The notes: generated by a model from the sequence alone, not told the origin. A stretch of DNA of 64,000 nucleotides from Sphingomonadaceae bacterium (GCA_029268145.1 JAJUHA010000008.1:1-64000); one strand, 5' to 3'; numbered from the stretch's first letter, positions 53,572 through 62,602 are shown. A program made the numbers and translations.

Positions 53572-55058
53572 GCCTCGCCCGGCCGGCGGCCCTGGGCGCG
53601 GTCCCAGGTCATCCGGAACGGGCCATGCTGCAGCAGGTCCTCGGCCACGAGGCCGGGGCCGAGGAGCGTGCCGATCGCGCCATGAAGCCAGGAGGCCGCG
53701 GCGGCCGCCTCGAAGCCCGGCATGCGCTGTGCCAGAAGCCCGGTCGCGAAGCCCGCCAGCACGTCACCCGATCCTGCCGTCGCCAGCCAGGGCGTGGCAT
53801 TGGTGGCGATCGCGGCCCGGCCATCGGGCGCCGCCACCACGCCGTCCGTGCCCTTCAGGATCACGACGGCGCCCGTGGCGGCGGCCGCCGCCCGCGCGCG
53901 CACCAGGCGCGATCCCTCGCCGGGGGCGAACAGGCGCGCATATTCGCCATCATGCGGGGTCAGGACCACCGGCCGGTCCTCGGCGCAGACGAGCTGCGCC
54001 AGCGCATCCACCTCGCCGGCGAAGGCGGTGAGCGCATCGGCATCGAGCACCACCGCCCTGCCGGAGCGAAGCGCAGCTTCCGCCGCGGCGCGCGCGTGCG
54101 CCCCGGCACCTGGCCCCACGCACACGGCCGTCACGCGCGGGTCGCAAAGGGCCTGCGCCAGAGCGGCCGCATCGCCCTCCTGGAGCATCACGGCCGTCAG
54201 CTGCGCGGCATGGACGCGCAGCGCTGCCGCATCGCCCACCAGCGTGACGGCGCCGGCCCCGGCCCTCAGCGCCGCCTGCGCGGCAAGGCGCGACGCCCCG
54301 GTCGCAAGCTCCGGACCAGACCAGACCAGGGCAGCGCCGCGGGCATATTTGTGGGCGCCCGGCCCCGGCTCGGGCAGATGCCAGAGGCCGGGCCCGTTGG
54401 CGTGGACATCGGTTGCCGTCGGCGGCAGGCCGAGATCGGTCACGAAGATGTGGCCGCAATGGAGCGTGCCAGGCAGCAGCATGTGCCCCGGCTTCATGGC
54501 GTGGAAGGCGAAGGTTGCATCCGCGCGCACGGCGACGCCGCGGATCGCCCCCGTCTCCGCGCACACGCCCGACGGCAGATCGGCTGCGAAGACGGTGGCG
54601 CCGCTCGCGTTGATCCGCTCGACGATGGCCGCCGCCGGCCCGTCGAGATCGCGCATCAGACCAATCCCGAACAGCGCATCGACCACGAGGTCGGCTTCGG
54701 GCCAGGGCGCGTCGGGCGGCAGGACCTCACCGCCCCACAGCGCGCGCGCGCGGCCGGCGTCCCCCCGCCACCCGCCCTCGGGCGGCAGGCCGACGACGCT
54801 GACCCTGTGCCCAGCCGTCTCGAGGAAATGGGCCGCGGCAAGCCCGTCGCCGCCATTGTTCCCCGGCCCGGCTACGACCAGAACGCGGCCCCGCGCATTG
54901 CCCGATGCTTCCAGATACTGGCCGACGGTGCGCGCGACATCCACGGCCGCCAGCTGCATGAGCGCGAAGCTGTCGCCACCGGCGGCGAAATGCGCGGCTT
55001 CCGCCGCGCGCATCGCCGCCGGCGTCAGGAGCGGCCGGTAATGATCGGGCGGATCCAC
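53568..55058 (-). CDS. nnr: Bifunctional NAD(P)H-hydrate epimerase / ADP-dependent dehydratase
   Basis: A 496-aa repair enzyme that restores damaged NAD(P)HX. N-terminal YjeF epimerase domain (about 1-215): ALMQLAAVDVARTV, VVAGPGNNGGDGLAAAHFLE, DALFGIGLMRDLDGPAAAI, DLPSGVCAETG. C-terminal ribokinase-like dehydratase domain (about 225-490): VCVGPGAGAHARAAAEAAL, VVLTPHDGEYARLF, VILKGTDGVVAAPDGRAAI, WLATAGSGDVLAGFATGLLA with the catalytic Asp. It ends in the CTAG shared with the nuclease-ATPase gene. Confidence 0.95.
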   Translation of the reverse strand: MDPPDHYRPLLTPAAMRAAEAAHFAAGGDSFALMQLAAVDVARTVGQYLEASGNARGRVLVVAGPGNNGGDGLAAAHFLETAGHRVSVVGLPPEGGWRGDAGRARALWGGEVLPPDAPWPEADLVVDALFGIGLMRDLDGPAAAIVERINASGATVFAADLPSGVCAETGAIRGVAVRADATFAFHAMKPGHMLLPGTLHCGHIFVTDLGLPPTATDVHANGPGLWHLPEPGPGAHKYARGAALVWSGPELATGASRLAAQAALRAGAGAVTLVGDAAALRVHAAQLTAVMLQEGDAAALAQALCDPRVTAVCVGPGAGAHARAAAEAALRSGRAVVLDADALTAFAGEVDALAQLVCAEDRPVVLTPHDGEYARLFAPGEGSRLVRARAAAAATGAVVILKGTDGVVAAPDGRAAIATNATPWLATAGSGDVLAGFATGLLAQRMPGFEAAAAASWLHGAIGTLLGPGLVAEDLLQHGPFRMTWDRAQGRRPGEA

Positions 55059-55080
55059 GCGCGCACCCAGCCCGGCCCGG

Positions 55081-55578
55081 TCACGCCGCCCGCTTCAGCT
55101 CCTCGTCGGCTGCCCGCCAGTCGCGCGAGACGAGCACTTCCTCGATTGCGGTGCGGGTCTCCAGCTGGCCGTTGCGGATCCAGTGCCAGGTGCGGCAGCG
55201 CTTCGTGCCGTCGTCGGAGAGCTGGATCATCTCGTAGAGATAGAGGTCGGGGTCCCCGGTGCGCTGCCAGTAGAGCACGACAGTCCGCAGCTTGTCGTCG
55301 AGCGGAAGCTCGGCCGCCCAGCCCTGGATGAGTTCGTTGTTCCACCAGATGCGCCCGTCGCGATACTCGGCCGGAAAGTCGCGCACTTCCTTGCGGCCGT
55401 CGGCCCACTCGTAATGGTTGGTCTGGTGATAGGGATAGGGCCCCGAATCCGGGAAGCGGCAGAGAAGCCGCGACTTGTGCTCGTCGATGAGCTTCCCGCT
55501 CGCGTCATAGTAGCGGTAGGTACCCTCCCACACGCCCTCGTGGCGGGCCAGAAGCGGCATGTCCTCGCGAATTCCCAT
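55081..55578 (-). CDS. Conserved protein of a calycin-like/DUF3598-like family
   Basis: A 165-aa protein starting MGIREDMPLLARHEGVWEGT. The pattern of strands YRYYDASGKLIDEHKSRLLC, YPYHQTNHYEWADGRKEVRD, GRIWWNNELIQGWAAELPLD, VVLYWQRTGDPDLYLYEMIQ and KRCRTWHWIRNGQ suggests a small beta barrel of the lipocalin type. Function unknown. GGAGAAGACCC precedes ATG 55578. It is the third gene of a four-gene - strand run from the VOC-like protein to nnr. Confidence 0.72.
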   Translation of the reverse strand: MGIREDMPLLARHEGVWEGTYRYYDASGKLIDEHKSRLLCRFPDSGPYPYHQTNHYEWADGRKEVRDFPAEYRDGRIWWNNELIQGWAAELPLDDKLRTVVLYWQRTGDPDLYLYEMIQLSDDGTKRCRTWHWIRNGQLETRTAIEEVLVSRDWRAADEELKRAA

Positions 55579-55606
55579 GGGTCTTCTCCTTCGCTTGCGG
55601 TGACAA

Positions 55607-57055
55607 TCACTGCGGTCCGGCAGCGTCAAGGCAGGCAGCGAGCAGCGGCCGGGCTGCCGATGCGCGCATCAGCGCGAGATGGCGCACGGCCAGCCGCTCG
55701 GGCGCAAGCTCCGCCGGATCGAAGGGGCGCGCGGTCGCGGGCGAGGCCGCGAACCAGGGCGCAAAGCAGGTTTCGGCGCGCAGCATCCGCCAGGCCCTGA
55801 GCAGATGGGTGCCGGCCCAGTCGGGCGTGAGGTCGGGCAGACCCTGCGCCCGCCACGCGCCCCGGTCGCCCGGGGGAAGCGGGGCAGGATCATGGGCAAG
55901 GCCGAGCCGCGCGGCCACCTCGGCCGCGAGCACCGCGCACCAGCCGGCGCCGACCACGCGCCTCGGCGCGGCACCGTGCGCGCGCATGGCCGCCACGACC
56001 ACCTCGGCCCAGGCGGCGAGCCTGCCGGGCGCGTCGGGCCAGGGGTCGGAGAGGCCGTGGCCGGGCAGGTCGAGCGCGAGCATGCCCGGCGGCGCCGCGG
56101 TCAGCGCCGACCCGGGCGCGTGAAGCGCGAGATCGCCCGCCCCCTTCCAGTGGAGGAGGCCGTCGAACCCGCCCGCCGAGACGGAAATGAAGCCCTCGCC
56201 GACATCGGGCGTGCGCGGGGTGGCGGGAGGCGCGGGGTGGGCGAGGAGCCAGGCCAGCGCCTCCGCCTCGAGCTCGGCGGGCGTCTCGACCGGCCGCACG
56301 CGCCAGTTCGGCGGCACCTCGCCCAGGCGGGCGATGTGCGCCTTCAGCGGATCCCCCTCATAGGCGGAGATGAGGACGGGAGGCGTGGGCGCGCCCGGCG
56401 GCGGCACGTCGCGCCTGGCGCGCAGCACTGCGCCATAGCCCAGCGAGAAGCTGTTCCCGGCGGCGAGGCACTCCATCACGATCGGCTGGGCCTGCGCCGG
56501 ATCCAGCGTCGCCATCGGCAGGCGGTTGCCGTTGCCCGGCCGGTACCAGGGGAAGAACCAGCTCTGCTCCTGCACCCGGCCCCAGAGCCAGGCGAGGTGC
56601 TCGCCGAAGGGCACGGGCAGGAAATCGGGCGTGTAGGCAGCGCCGAAGTCGGCCTTCTCCGCCTCGGTCCATACGGCATAGCCGCCGCAGGCAAGGCAGG
56701 AGAACCGATCGGGGTGCCGCTTGGCTGCCGTCACGAGGATGATGGCACCCGAGTGGAAGCCGTAGGCCCCCACCTGGGGCAGGCCGAGCGCGTCAAGGAG
56801 CGCAACGACGGCATCGGCATAGTCCTCGCACTCGGGCAGGGCGAGCGGCAGCGGCGCGGAATCGCCGAACCCCGGCGTATCGGGCGCGATCACGGTGAAG
56901 TGCGCCGCCCAGCGGCCGATGAGCGGCATATATTCGGCCGACGAACGCGGCGACTGGTGGACGAGGAGGAGCGGCGGGCCGCTTCCGGCCCGGCGATAGT
57001 GGACCCGGCGGGTCGAGCCGTCGGGGTTGGGCACATCAATGAAGGCGCGGGTCAT
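55607..57055 (-). CDS. Tandem alpha/beta-hydrolase-fold protein with His at the nucleophile position
   Basis: A 482-aa protein. First hydrolase unit: PPLLLVHQSPRSSAEYMPLI (oxyanion strand), VIAPDTPGFGDSAPLP, and the elbow AYGFHSGAIILVTAA where His101 stands at the usual Ser position (GFHSG). From about 290 a second, partial unit appears (LLHWKGAGDLALHAPGSALT, LALDLPGHGLSDPWPD, VVGAGWCAVLAAEVA). The His-type elbow occurs in a known but poorly described hydrolase group. The start at 57055 overlaps the upstream gene by 4 bp (ATGA). Substrate unknown. Confidence 0.82.
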   Translation of the reverse strand: MTRAFIDVPNPDGSTRRVHYRRAGSGPPLLLVHQSPRSSAEYMPLIGRWAAHFTVIAPDTPGFGDSAPLPLALPECEDYADAVVALLDALGLPQVGAYGFHSGAIILVTAAKRHPDRFSCLACGGYAVWTEAEKADFGAAYTPDFLPVPFGEHLAWLWGRVQEQSWFFPWYRPGNGNRLPMATLDPAQAQPIVMECLAAGNSFSLGYGAVLRARRDVPPPGAPTPPVLISAYEGDPLKAHIARLGEVPPNWRVRPVETPAELEAEALAWLLAHPAPPATPRTPDVGEGFISVSAGGFDGLLHWKGAGDLALHAPGSALTAAPPGMLALDLPGHGLSDPWPDAPGRLAAWAEVVVAAMRAHGAAPRRVVGAGWCAVLAAEVAARLGLAHDPAPLPPGDRGAWRAQGLPDLTPDWAGTHLLRAWRMLRAETCFAPWFAASPATARPFDPAELAPERLAVRHLALMRASAARPLLAACLDAAGPQ

Positions 57056-57972
57056 GCGCATTCGACAAGCTCCATCCGCTCCTCGGACGGGCCGATCACG
57101 GTTGCCACGCGCCGGCCGCCGTAGAGCGGGCCCTCGCGCACCACGGGCGGCTCGAGGAAGGGCGCCTGCACCTCATCGAGGTTCCGATGGGCGAAGGTCA
57201 GAAGGGCATTGCCCGGCGGAAGCTCGCCGGGGCTCCGCGGGCGGAAGGTGGCGGCCTCGGGATACTGGTCGATCTCAGAGGCCGGCATCTCGCCCACCCT
57301 GGTCATGGTGAGCGTGGTCGGATGGTCCTCGGGCAGGCCGAAGCTCTGGTTGATCATCGAATAGGGGAAGGTGAAGGTCTCGCCCTCCTCGAAGCCGAGC
57401 GCCTCGACGTGGAAGGCGAGCGTCGCCGCGCGATCCGCAGCGGCGAGCACGGCGATGAACATGCGGTCGACCTCCGCCTCGGCGACCGGCAGCGCAAGAC
57501 CCGTCATGCGGCTCTCGAGCACGGTGTTGAGATAGAGGACCTCGCCGGCCCGCCCCTCGACCTGGAAGGGAATGAAGTTGGTGAAGCCCGGCACCAGCCT
57601 GGGCGCACCGAGCACGCGGAAGGCCGACCGGTCGATCCGGGCATGGAGGGCGAAGGCATCGCGCACGGTCATCTCAAACGCTGCCCAGCCATGGCTCGCG
57701 AGCGGTCGATAGCCCTCCACCCGGCTTCCCTCCACCAGCCGGAGAAACCCGCCGCTTCCGCCCTCGCGCGGGGCGAGCAGGGCGAAGCGGCAGCCGACCT
57801 GGGCAGGCGCACCCCAGCTGCGGGCGAGATCGGGCGGGACGCGGCCCTCCGCCACCACGCGCATGGAAAGTTCGGCGAGATAGTCGCCGAGCGACAGGTC
57901 GAAGACGGGGGTGTTCACCGTCCCGCAGAGGATTGCGCCGTGCTGCATCAGCCCGCCCATTTGTCCGGACAT
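57052..57972 (-). CDS. Protein of the glyoxalase/VOC-like type, function unknown
   Basis: About 306 aa. FDLSLGDYLAELSMRVVAEG, then ASHGWAAFEMTVRDAFALHA, FRVLGAPRLVPGFTNFIPFQ, VDRMFIAVLAAADRAATLAF and YGGRRVATVIGPSEERMELV look like two paired VOC modules; the last Glu could bind metal. It is the first gene of the run ending in nnr and overlaps the tandem hydrolase by 4 bp, suggesting a small catabolic operon. The start is uncertain: ATGs at 57972, 57960 and 57948 all lack a good ribosome-binding site. Confidence 0.6.
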   Translation of the reverse strand: MSGQMGGLMQHGAILCGTVNTPVFDLSLGDYLAELSMRVVAEGRVPPDLARSWGAPAQVGCRFALLAPREGGSGGFLRLVEGSRVEGYRPLASHGWAAFEMTVRDAFALHARIDRSAFRVLGAPRLVPGFTNFIPFQVEGRAGEVLYLNTVLESRMTGLALPVAEAEVDRMFIAVLAAADRAATLAFHVEALGFEEGETFTFPYSMINQSFGLPEDHPTTLTMTRVGEMPASEIDQYPEAATFRPRSPGELPPGNALLTFAHRNLDEVQAPFLEPPVVREGPLYGGRRVATVIGPSEERMELVECA

Positions 57973-58009
57973 TTGCACGGGGCCGCGCGGCGCGCTAGCC
58001 GATTCCGCC

Positions 58010-58708
58010 ATGACCCAGCCGCATGGAACCCGCATGGTCGACGACGGCCGCACGGCGAAGGCAATCTTCGAGGAGGTTCTCGCCAACCCGGCGCGCGCCC
58101 GCTTCGGCTATGGCCGCAGGCTCGCGGTGGTCAATGTCGACCTCCAGCGCGCCTACACCGACATCCTGTCCTTCCGCACCGCCTACGAGACCGACCCCGA
58201 CCAGATCGGCCATGTCAACCGCCTGTCGGCGGCCGCGCGTGCGGCCGGCATGCCCGTGGTGTGGACCCGGGTGGGCTACCGGCCCGACGGCGCCGATGCC
58301 GGCGTCTGGGGCACGCGGACCAACACGCCCGATTCGCTCCAGAACATCGCGATCGGGAGCGAACGGCACCAGTTCGACCCGCGCTGCGACGTGCGCCCCG
58401 AGGACCTCGCGTTCACCAAGCGCATGCCCTCGGCCTTCTTCGAGACCCCCTTGCGCTCCTGGCTCCAGTGGCACGAGGTCGACACGGTGGTGGTGACGGG
58501 CGGCTCCACCTCGGGCTGTGTCAGGGCAACCGCCGTCGACAGCCTGTCCCACGGCTTTCGCACCATCGTGCCGCTCGAGACCTGCGCCGACAAGCACGCC
58601 AGCTTCCACTATGCGAACCTCACCGATCTCGCGCTCAAATATGCCGATGTCGTCCCCGTGGCCGAGGTGATCGGCTGGCTCGAGGCGCGGGTCAGCGCGA
58701 AGGGATGA
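58010..58708 (+). CDS. Cysteine hydrolase of the isochorismatase / N-carbamoylsarcosine amidase type
   Basis: A 232-aa enzyme. The catalytic triad is visible: Asp in LAVVNVDLQRAYTDIL, Lys in DLAFTKRMPSAFFETP, and Cys in VVTGGSTSGCVRATAVDSLS. The GVWGTRTNTPDS stretch and HASFHYANLTDLALKYADVV match the family. Members hydrolyse amides or vinyl ethers; substrate unknown. It starts 38 bp from the divergent VOC-like gene, so they may share control. Its 3' end overlaps the peptidase gene by 17 bp. Confidence 0.9.
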   Translation: MTQPHGTRMVDDGRTAKAIFEEVLANPARARFGYGRRLAVVNVDLQRAYTDILSFRTAYETDPDQIGHVNRLSAAARAAGMPVVWTRVGYRPDGADAGVWGTRTNTPDSLQNIAIGSERHQFDPRCDVRPEDLAFTKRMPSAFFETPLRSWLQWHEVDTVVVTGGSTSGCVRATAVDSLSHGFRTIVPLETCADKHASFHYANLTDLALKYADVVPVAEVIGWLEARVSAKG

Positions 58709-59987
58709 GGATGAGTTCGGTCTGCCGGCCGTCGATGTAGCGGACCGCGCGGCCGTCGAAGACTGCGTTCACCTCGGTGCGGAAGGGGATCTCCTGGCCG
58801 CCCCATTCCGGAACCGCCGCAGTGTGGGAGAGCTCGATCGCCCAGAGCGTGCCGGCGCGCAGGCGATGCGCGCCCATGGGCGTCGGCTCCTGATTGTCCC
58901 AGAAGCCGATCGCTGCCCCCGCGCCATGGCCGTGGGCTCCGACCGGGTGGCTGTAGATCGAGGGACGAAGGCCTTCGGCCAGCGCCCTTGCGCGCGCTTC
59001 GAGGAGGATCGCGTTGCCGCTCATGCCCGCCCGCATCGACGCGGTGAGCGCATCCTGCACGCGGTTGGCGCCCGCGAGGCCGGCGGCGAGCCCGGCCGGC
59101 GCTGCCGTCTCCCCGGGCTTCAGCACATAGGCCAGCGTCTGCGTGTCGGTCGCAAGCCCGAGGTAGCGGATGCCGACGTCGGTCCAGACGAGGTCGCCGG
59201 GAAGGATCACCGTGTCTCCGGCGAGCTCGCTGCGCGCGCCCGCGCGGAAGATCGCAACCGATGGGTGGAACCAGGGCTCGACCGCGAGCTCGGCCATGCG
59301 CGTGCGATACCACCACTGGAGATCGCGGGCGGTCGTGACCCCGGGCGCTATCACCGCGCCGGAGAGGCCCTCGCGGATGAGGCCATGGGCGAGGCGCACC
59401 ACCGCGCCATAGGTGGCGATTTCCGCGGGCGTGCGGGTCTCGAGCCAGGCCGTGGCCAGCCATGCGGCCGGGACGAGGCGGCCGGCGAGCTCCGGCCCGA
59501 GGGCGGCGACCAGCGCGCCATGCTCGGCGTGGGTGAGGCCATCGGCGAGGGCGGAGCCGGGATCGGTGTTGATCCCGATCCGCCTCGGGTTGCGCTGCCC
59601 GACGAGCTCGGCCAGGCGCTTCCACTGGTCGGGCTCCTCCTCGGGCACCCAGGCCGGCGCGAACAGCCCGCCGAGGCCGTAGCGGCTGATGGTGAGGCGC
59701 TCGAGTGGCTTCCCCGGGCCGGGATCGTGGATGAGGAGGATGGTGCGGCGGCGGGCGTGGAAGCTCGTCGAATCGAGCATGGTCGCAAGCACCGGATCCT
59801 CGTTGTACTCCCGCGCGACGAGGATCCACATGTCGATGCCCGCCTCGCGCATCAGGCCCGGGAGCAGGGTGTCGAGCCGGTCGCGCACGATGCGGTCGTG
59901 GAGCGCCGCGCGCTCCCGAAGCGGCAGGGTCTCGAGCGCCGGCGCGGGCGCGGCGCAGAGAAGAAGGACGATGAGGAGGAGGCGCAT
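58692..59987 (-). CDS. Secreted M24-family metallopeptidase (Xaa-Pro aminopeptidase-like)
   Basis: A 431-aa protein with signal peptide MRLLLIVLLLCAAPAPAL. N-terminal creatinase-like domain (EAGIDMWILVAREYNEDPVL, RTILLIHDPG), then the pita-bread domain. The metal ligands are present: Asp pair in LVWTDVGIRYLGLATDTQT, His in GAHGHGAGAAIGFWDN, Glu in LWAIELSHT and Glu in PFRTEVNAVFDG. Cleaves an N-terminal residue before Pro, or a related substrate. Located in the periplasm by its signal. Confidence 0.9.
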   Translation of the reverse strand: MRLLLIVLLLCAAPAPALETLPLRERAALHDRIVRDRLDTLLPGLMREAGIDMWILVAREYNEDPVLATMLDSTSFHARRRTILLIHDPGPGKPLERLTISRYGLGGLFAPAWVPEEEPDQWKRLAELVGQRNPRRIGINTDPGSALADGLTHAEHGALVAALGPELAGRLVPAAWLATAWLETRTPAEIATYGAVVRLAHGLIREGLSGAVIAPGVTTARDLQWWYRTRMAELAVEPWFHPSVAIFRAGARSELAGDTVILPGDLVWTDVGIRYLGLATDTQTLAYVLKPGETAAPAGLAAGLAGANRVQDALTASMRAGMSGNAILLEARARALAEGLRPSIYSHPVGAHGHGAGAAIGFWDNQEPTPMGAHRLRAGTLWAIELSHTAAVPEWGGQEIPFRTEVNAVFDGRAVRYIDGRQTELILIPSR

Positions 59988-60173
59988 CGCTCGAGGCTAG
60001 CCGCCCCCCTGCCGGTTCGGCAATCGGCGGCGGCCAGGACGAGCAGCCACGTGCGTGCGCCTTTGGGTGCACGCTGCGCTCTGCCTCTCCTTCGTGGAAG
60101 TGGTGCGCGCGGCCGAAATCCCCGAAGAGGTGCCGGCGCGCGCTGCGCACCGTCACCCGAGGGGAGGAGGGAC

Positions 60174-61721
60174 ATGGGCTGGGAGAAGGAGATCGAGGAG
60201 CTGCGCCAGCGCCAGCGTCTCGCCCACGCCATGGGCGGGCCGGAGAAGCTGGCCCGCCAGAAGGCGGCCGGCCGGCTCGATGCCCGAGAGCGGATCGCCG
60301 CCGTCGCCGATCCGGGGAGCTTTCGCGAAGTGGGCGAACTGGCGGGCTTTGCCACCTATGGCGCGGATGGCGCGCTCGCGGGCTTTCGGCCGGCCAACTT
60401 CCTGTTCGGCCATGCAACCGTCGATGGCCGCCCAGTGGTGCTGACGGCCGATGACTTCACCGTGCGCGGCGGCGCAGCGGATGCGAGCCTGCACCGGAAG
60501 CTCATCGCCGCCGAACAGCTGGCGCACGAGTATCGGATGCCCCTCATCCGCATGATCGAGGGCACCGGCGGCGGCGGGTCGGTCAGGAGCCTCGAGGACA
60601 TGGGCCACACCTACATTCCCGAGATCCCCGGCTGGGAGCTGATGACGGCGAACCTCTCCCATGTTCCGGTCGTGGCCCTCGGGCTCGGGCCGGTGGCGGG
60701 GCTTGGCGCGGGCCGGATGGTGATGGCGCACTACAGCCTGCTGGTCGACGGGCTCGCCCAGATGTTCGTCGCCGGGCCGCCGGTGGTCGCCGCCGCCGGC
60801 GAACGGCGCACCAAGGAGGAGCTTGGGGGTGCTGCCATCCATGCCGGCAACGGCGCGGTCGACGACCGGGTGGCGAGCGAGGCCGAGGCCTTTGCCCGGC
60901 TGAAGCGCTTCCTCTCCTACCTGCCCTCCTCGGTCCACGCGCTTCCCGCGCGCGCCCCCGCGAACGACCGGCCCGACCGCGCCGAGGAGTGGCTCGTTGG
61001 CGCCGTCCCGCGCGACAGCCGCCGGCTCTACCCCATCCGCCCCATCCTCGAGGCGATCGTCGACCAGGGTTCGCTGTTCGAGATCGGCGGCGAATGGGGC
61101 CATGGCATCGTGACGGCGCTTGCCCGGCTCGACGGCTGGCCGGTGGCCGTGCTCGCCTCCAACCCCGAGGCGCTCGGCGGCCTGTGGACGGCGGCCACCG
61201 CGCGCAAGGTTGAGCGGATGGTCGACCTGGCCGACACCTTCCACCTCCCCGTCGTCCACCTGGTCGACAATCCCGGCTTCATGATCGGCCGCCGCGCCGA
61301 GGAGGAGGCGACCATCCGCTGGGGCAGCCGTGCGCTCGCTGCCATCCACCAGGCGCGCGTCCCCTGGGCCACCGTCATCCTCCGCAAGGCCTATGGCATG
61401 GCGGGCTCGGCCCACGCACCGGCCGACCGGTTCCGCTGGCGCATGGCCTGGCCCTCGGGCGACTGGGGCTCGCTTCCCATCGCCGGCGGCCTCGAGGCGG
61501 CCTATCGCGCGGAGCTCGAGGCGTCCGAGGATCCGGCTGCGCGGCTGGCCGAGATCCGCGCCCGGCTCGAGCGGGTCCGCTCGCCCTTCCGCACGGCCGA
61601 GCGGTTCGGGATCGAGGCCATCATCGATCCGCGCCAGACGCGCTCCGAGCTGTGCGCCTTCGCCAATGCCGCGCAGCGCGCGCTGGTGCCGGGGCCAAGG
61701 GCGCGGGGCCTGCGGCCCTGA
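60174..61721 (+). CDS. Acyl-CoA carboxylase carboxyltransferase subunit (PccB/AccD-like)
   Basis: A 515-aa carboxyltransferase that moves CO2 from biotin to an acyl-CoA. N-terminal half: RQKAAGRLDARERIAAVADP, REVGELAGFATYG, VVLTADDFTVRGGAADASLH, RMIEGTGGGGSVRSLEDMG and GLGPVAGLGAGRMVMAHYSL. C-terminal half: SLFEIGGEWGHGIVTALARL, VHLVDNPGFMIGRRAEEEAT, TVILRKAYGMAGSAHAPADR. No biotin carboxylase or biotin carrier gene is next to it, so its partner must lie elsewhere. GGAGGAGGGAC precedes ATG 60174. The 186-bp gap before it holds GC-rich inverted repeats but no gene. Confidence 0.92.
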   Translation: MGWEKEIEELRQRQRLAHAMGGPEKLARQKAAGRLDARERIAAVADPGSFREVGELAGFATYGADGALAGFRPANFLFGHATVDGRPVVLTADDFTVRGGAADASLHRKLIAAEQLAHEYRMPLIRMIEGTGGGGSVRSLEDMGHTYIPEIPGWELMTANLSHVPVVALGLGPVAGLGAGRMVMAHYSLLVDGLAQMFVAGPPVVAAAGERRTKEELGGAAIHAGNGAVDDRVASEAEAFARLKRFLSYLPSSVHALPARAPANDRPDRAEEWLVGAVPRDSRRLYPIRPILEAIVDQGSLFEIGGEWGHGIVTALARLDGWPVAVLASNPEALGGLWTAATARKVERMVDLADTFHLPVVHLVDNPGFMIGRRAEEEATIRWGSRALAAIHQARVPWATVILRKAYGMAGSAHAPADRFRWRMAWPSGDWGSLPIAGGLEAAYRAELEASEDPAARLAEIRARLERVRSPFRTAERFGIEAIIDPRQTRSELCAFANAAQRALVPGPRARGLRP

Positions 61722-61789
61722 CGACGGAGGCTTTGCTTCCGCGGCAGAGCCGCTAGGGTCCGGCTGGGGCAGGAAGGAGTGGAGAACCG

Positions 61790-62452
61790 ATGACACCCGA
61801 GCGCTTCGCCGAGGTCGACCAGTGGATCGCCCGCCACCTTCTGCCCGCGGACCCGCTGCTCGACGAGGTGCTGAAGGCCAACGCTGCCGCCGGGCTTGCC
61901 GCCATCGACGTCTCCCGCCTCATCGGCAGCCTGCTCGCCCTGATGTGCGGCGTGGTGAAGGCGCACCATGTGCTCGAGATCGGAACGCTCGGCGGCTATT
62001 CGGCCATCCAGATGGCCCGGGCGCTGCCCGAGGACGGGCGGCTGGTCACCATCGAGGCCAATCCCCGCACGGCCGAAGTGGCGCGCGCCAACTTCGCCCG
62101 CGCCGGTCTGGTGAAGCGGATCGATCTTCGGGTGGGCAAGGCGCTCGACGTGCTGCCCGGCCTCGTCGACGAGGGCCACGCCTTCGACCTTGCCTTCATC
62201 GATGCCGACAAGGAGAACAACGCTGCCTATGCCGACTGGGCGGCGACCCTGGTGCGGCCCGGCGGCCTCGTCATCGTCGACAATGTGGTGCGCGACGGGC
62301 GCATCACCGACGATCTTGCGACCGACCCGCAGATCCTCGGCACGCGAAGCCTCTATGCCGCGATGCGCATGGACGGCCGCTTCGAGGCGACGGCGATCCA
62401 GGTGGTGGGCACCAAGGGCTGGGATGGCCTGATGATCGCCCGGCGCCGCTGA
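61790..62452 (+). CDS. O-methyltransferase (COMT/CaffeoylCoA-OMT-like)
   Basis: A 220-aa SAM enzyme of the methyltransf_3 type. VLEIGTLGGYSAIQMARALP (SAM site), LVTIEANPRTAEVARANFAR, AFDLAFIDADKENNAAYADW with the metal-binding Asp, and GGLVIVDNVVRDGRITDD. Such proteins methylate catechols or other hydroxyls; the substrate is unknown. A GGAAGGAGTGGAG run 15-4 bases upstream of ATG 61790 supports the start. Confidence 0.92.
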   Translation: MTPERFAEVDQWIARHLLPADPLLDEVLKANAAAGLAAIDVSRLIGSLLALMCGVVKAHHVLEIGTLGGYSAIQMARALPEDGRLVTIEANPRTAEVARANFARAGLVKRIDLRVGKALDVLPGLVDEGHAFDLAFIDADKENNAAYADWAATLVRPGGLVIVDNVVRDGRITDDLATDPQILGTRSLYAAMRMDGRFEATAIQVVGTKGWDGLMIARRR

Positions 62453-62516
62453 GGGCCGAGCCGACCGGGCGGCGTCGCCCTGCCCCGCGCGCGGGACCTG
62501 CGCGAGCCCCGGAGGG

Positions 62517-62589
62517 TGGGCTCGCCGGGATTCGAACCCGGGACCTACAGATTAAAAGTCCGTTGCTCTACCGACTGAGCTACGAGCCC
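62517..62589 (-). tRNA. tRNA-Lys (anticodon TTT)
   Basis: Reading the - strand from 62589: acceptor GGGCTCG, D arm TAGCTCAGTCGGTAGAGCA, anticodon loop ACTTTTAA with TTT, variable loop, T arm CCGGGTTCGAATCCCGG, acceptor CGAGCCC and discriminator A. 73 bases; CCA is not encoded. It lies 14 bp downstream of the folK stop and could be cotranscribed. Confidence 0.97.
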
Positions 62590-62602
62590 GCCCCAAGCTG
62601 CC

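Noticed and set aside
60001-60173. A short gene in the gap before the carboxyltransferase
   Set aside because: The small frames here have no start with a ribosome-binding site and encode only the reverse or extension of neighbouring genes.
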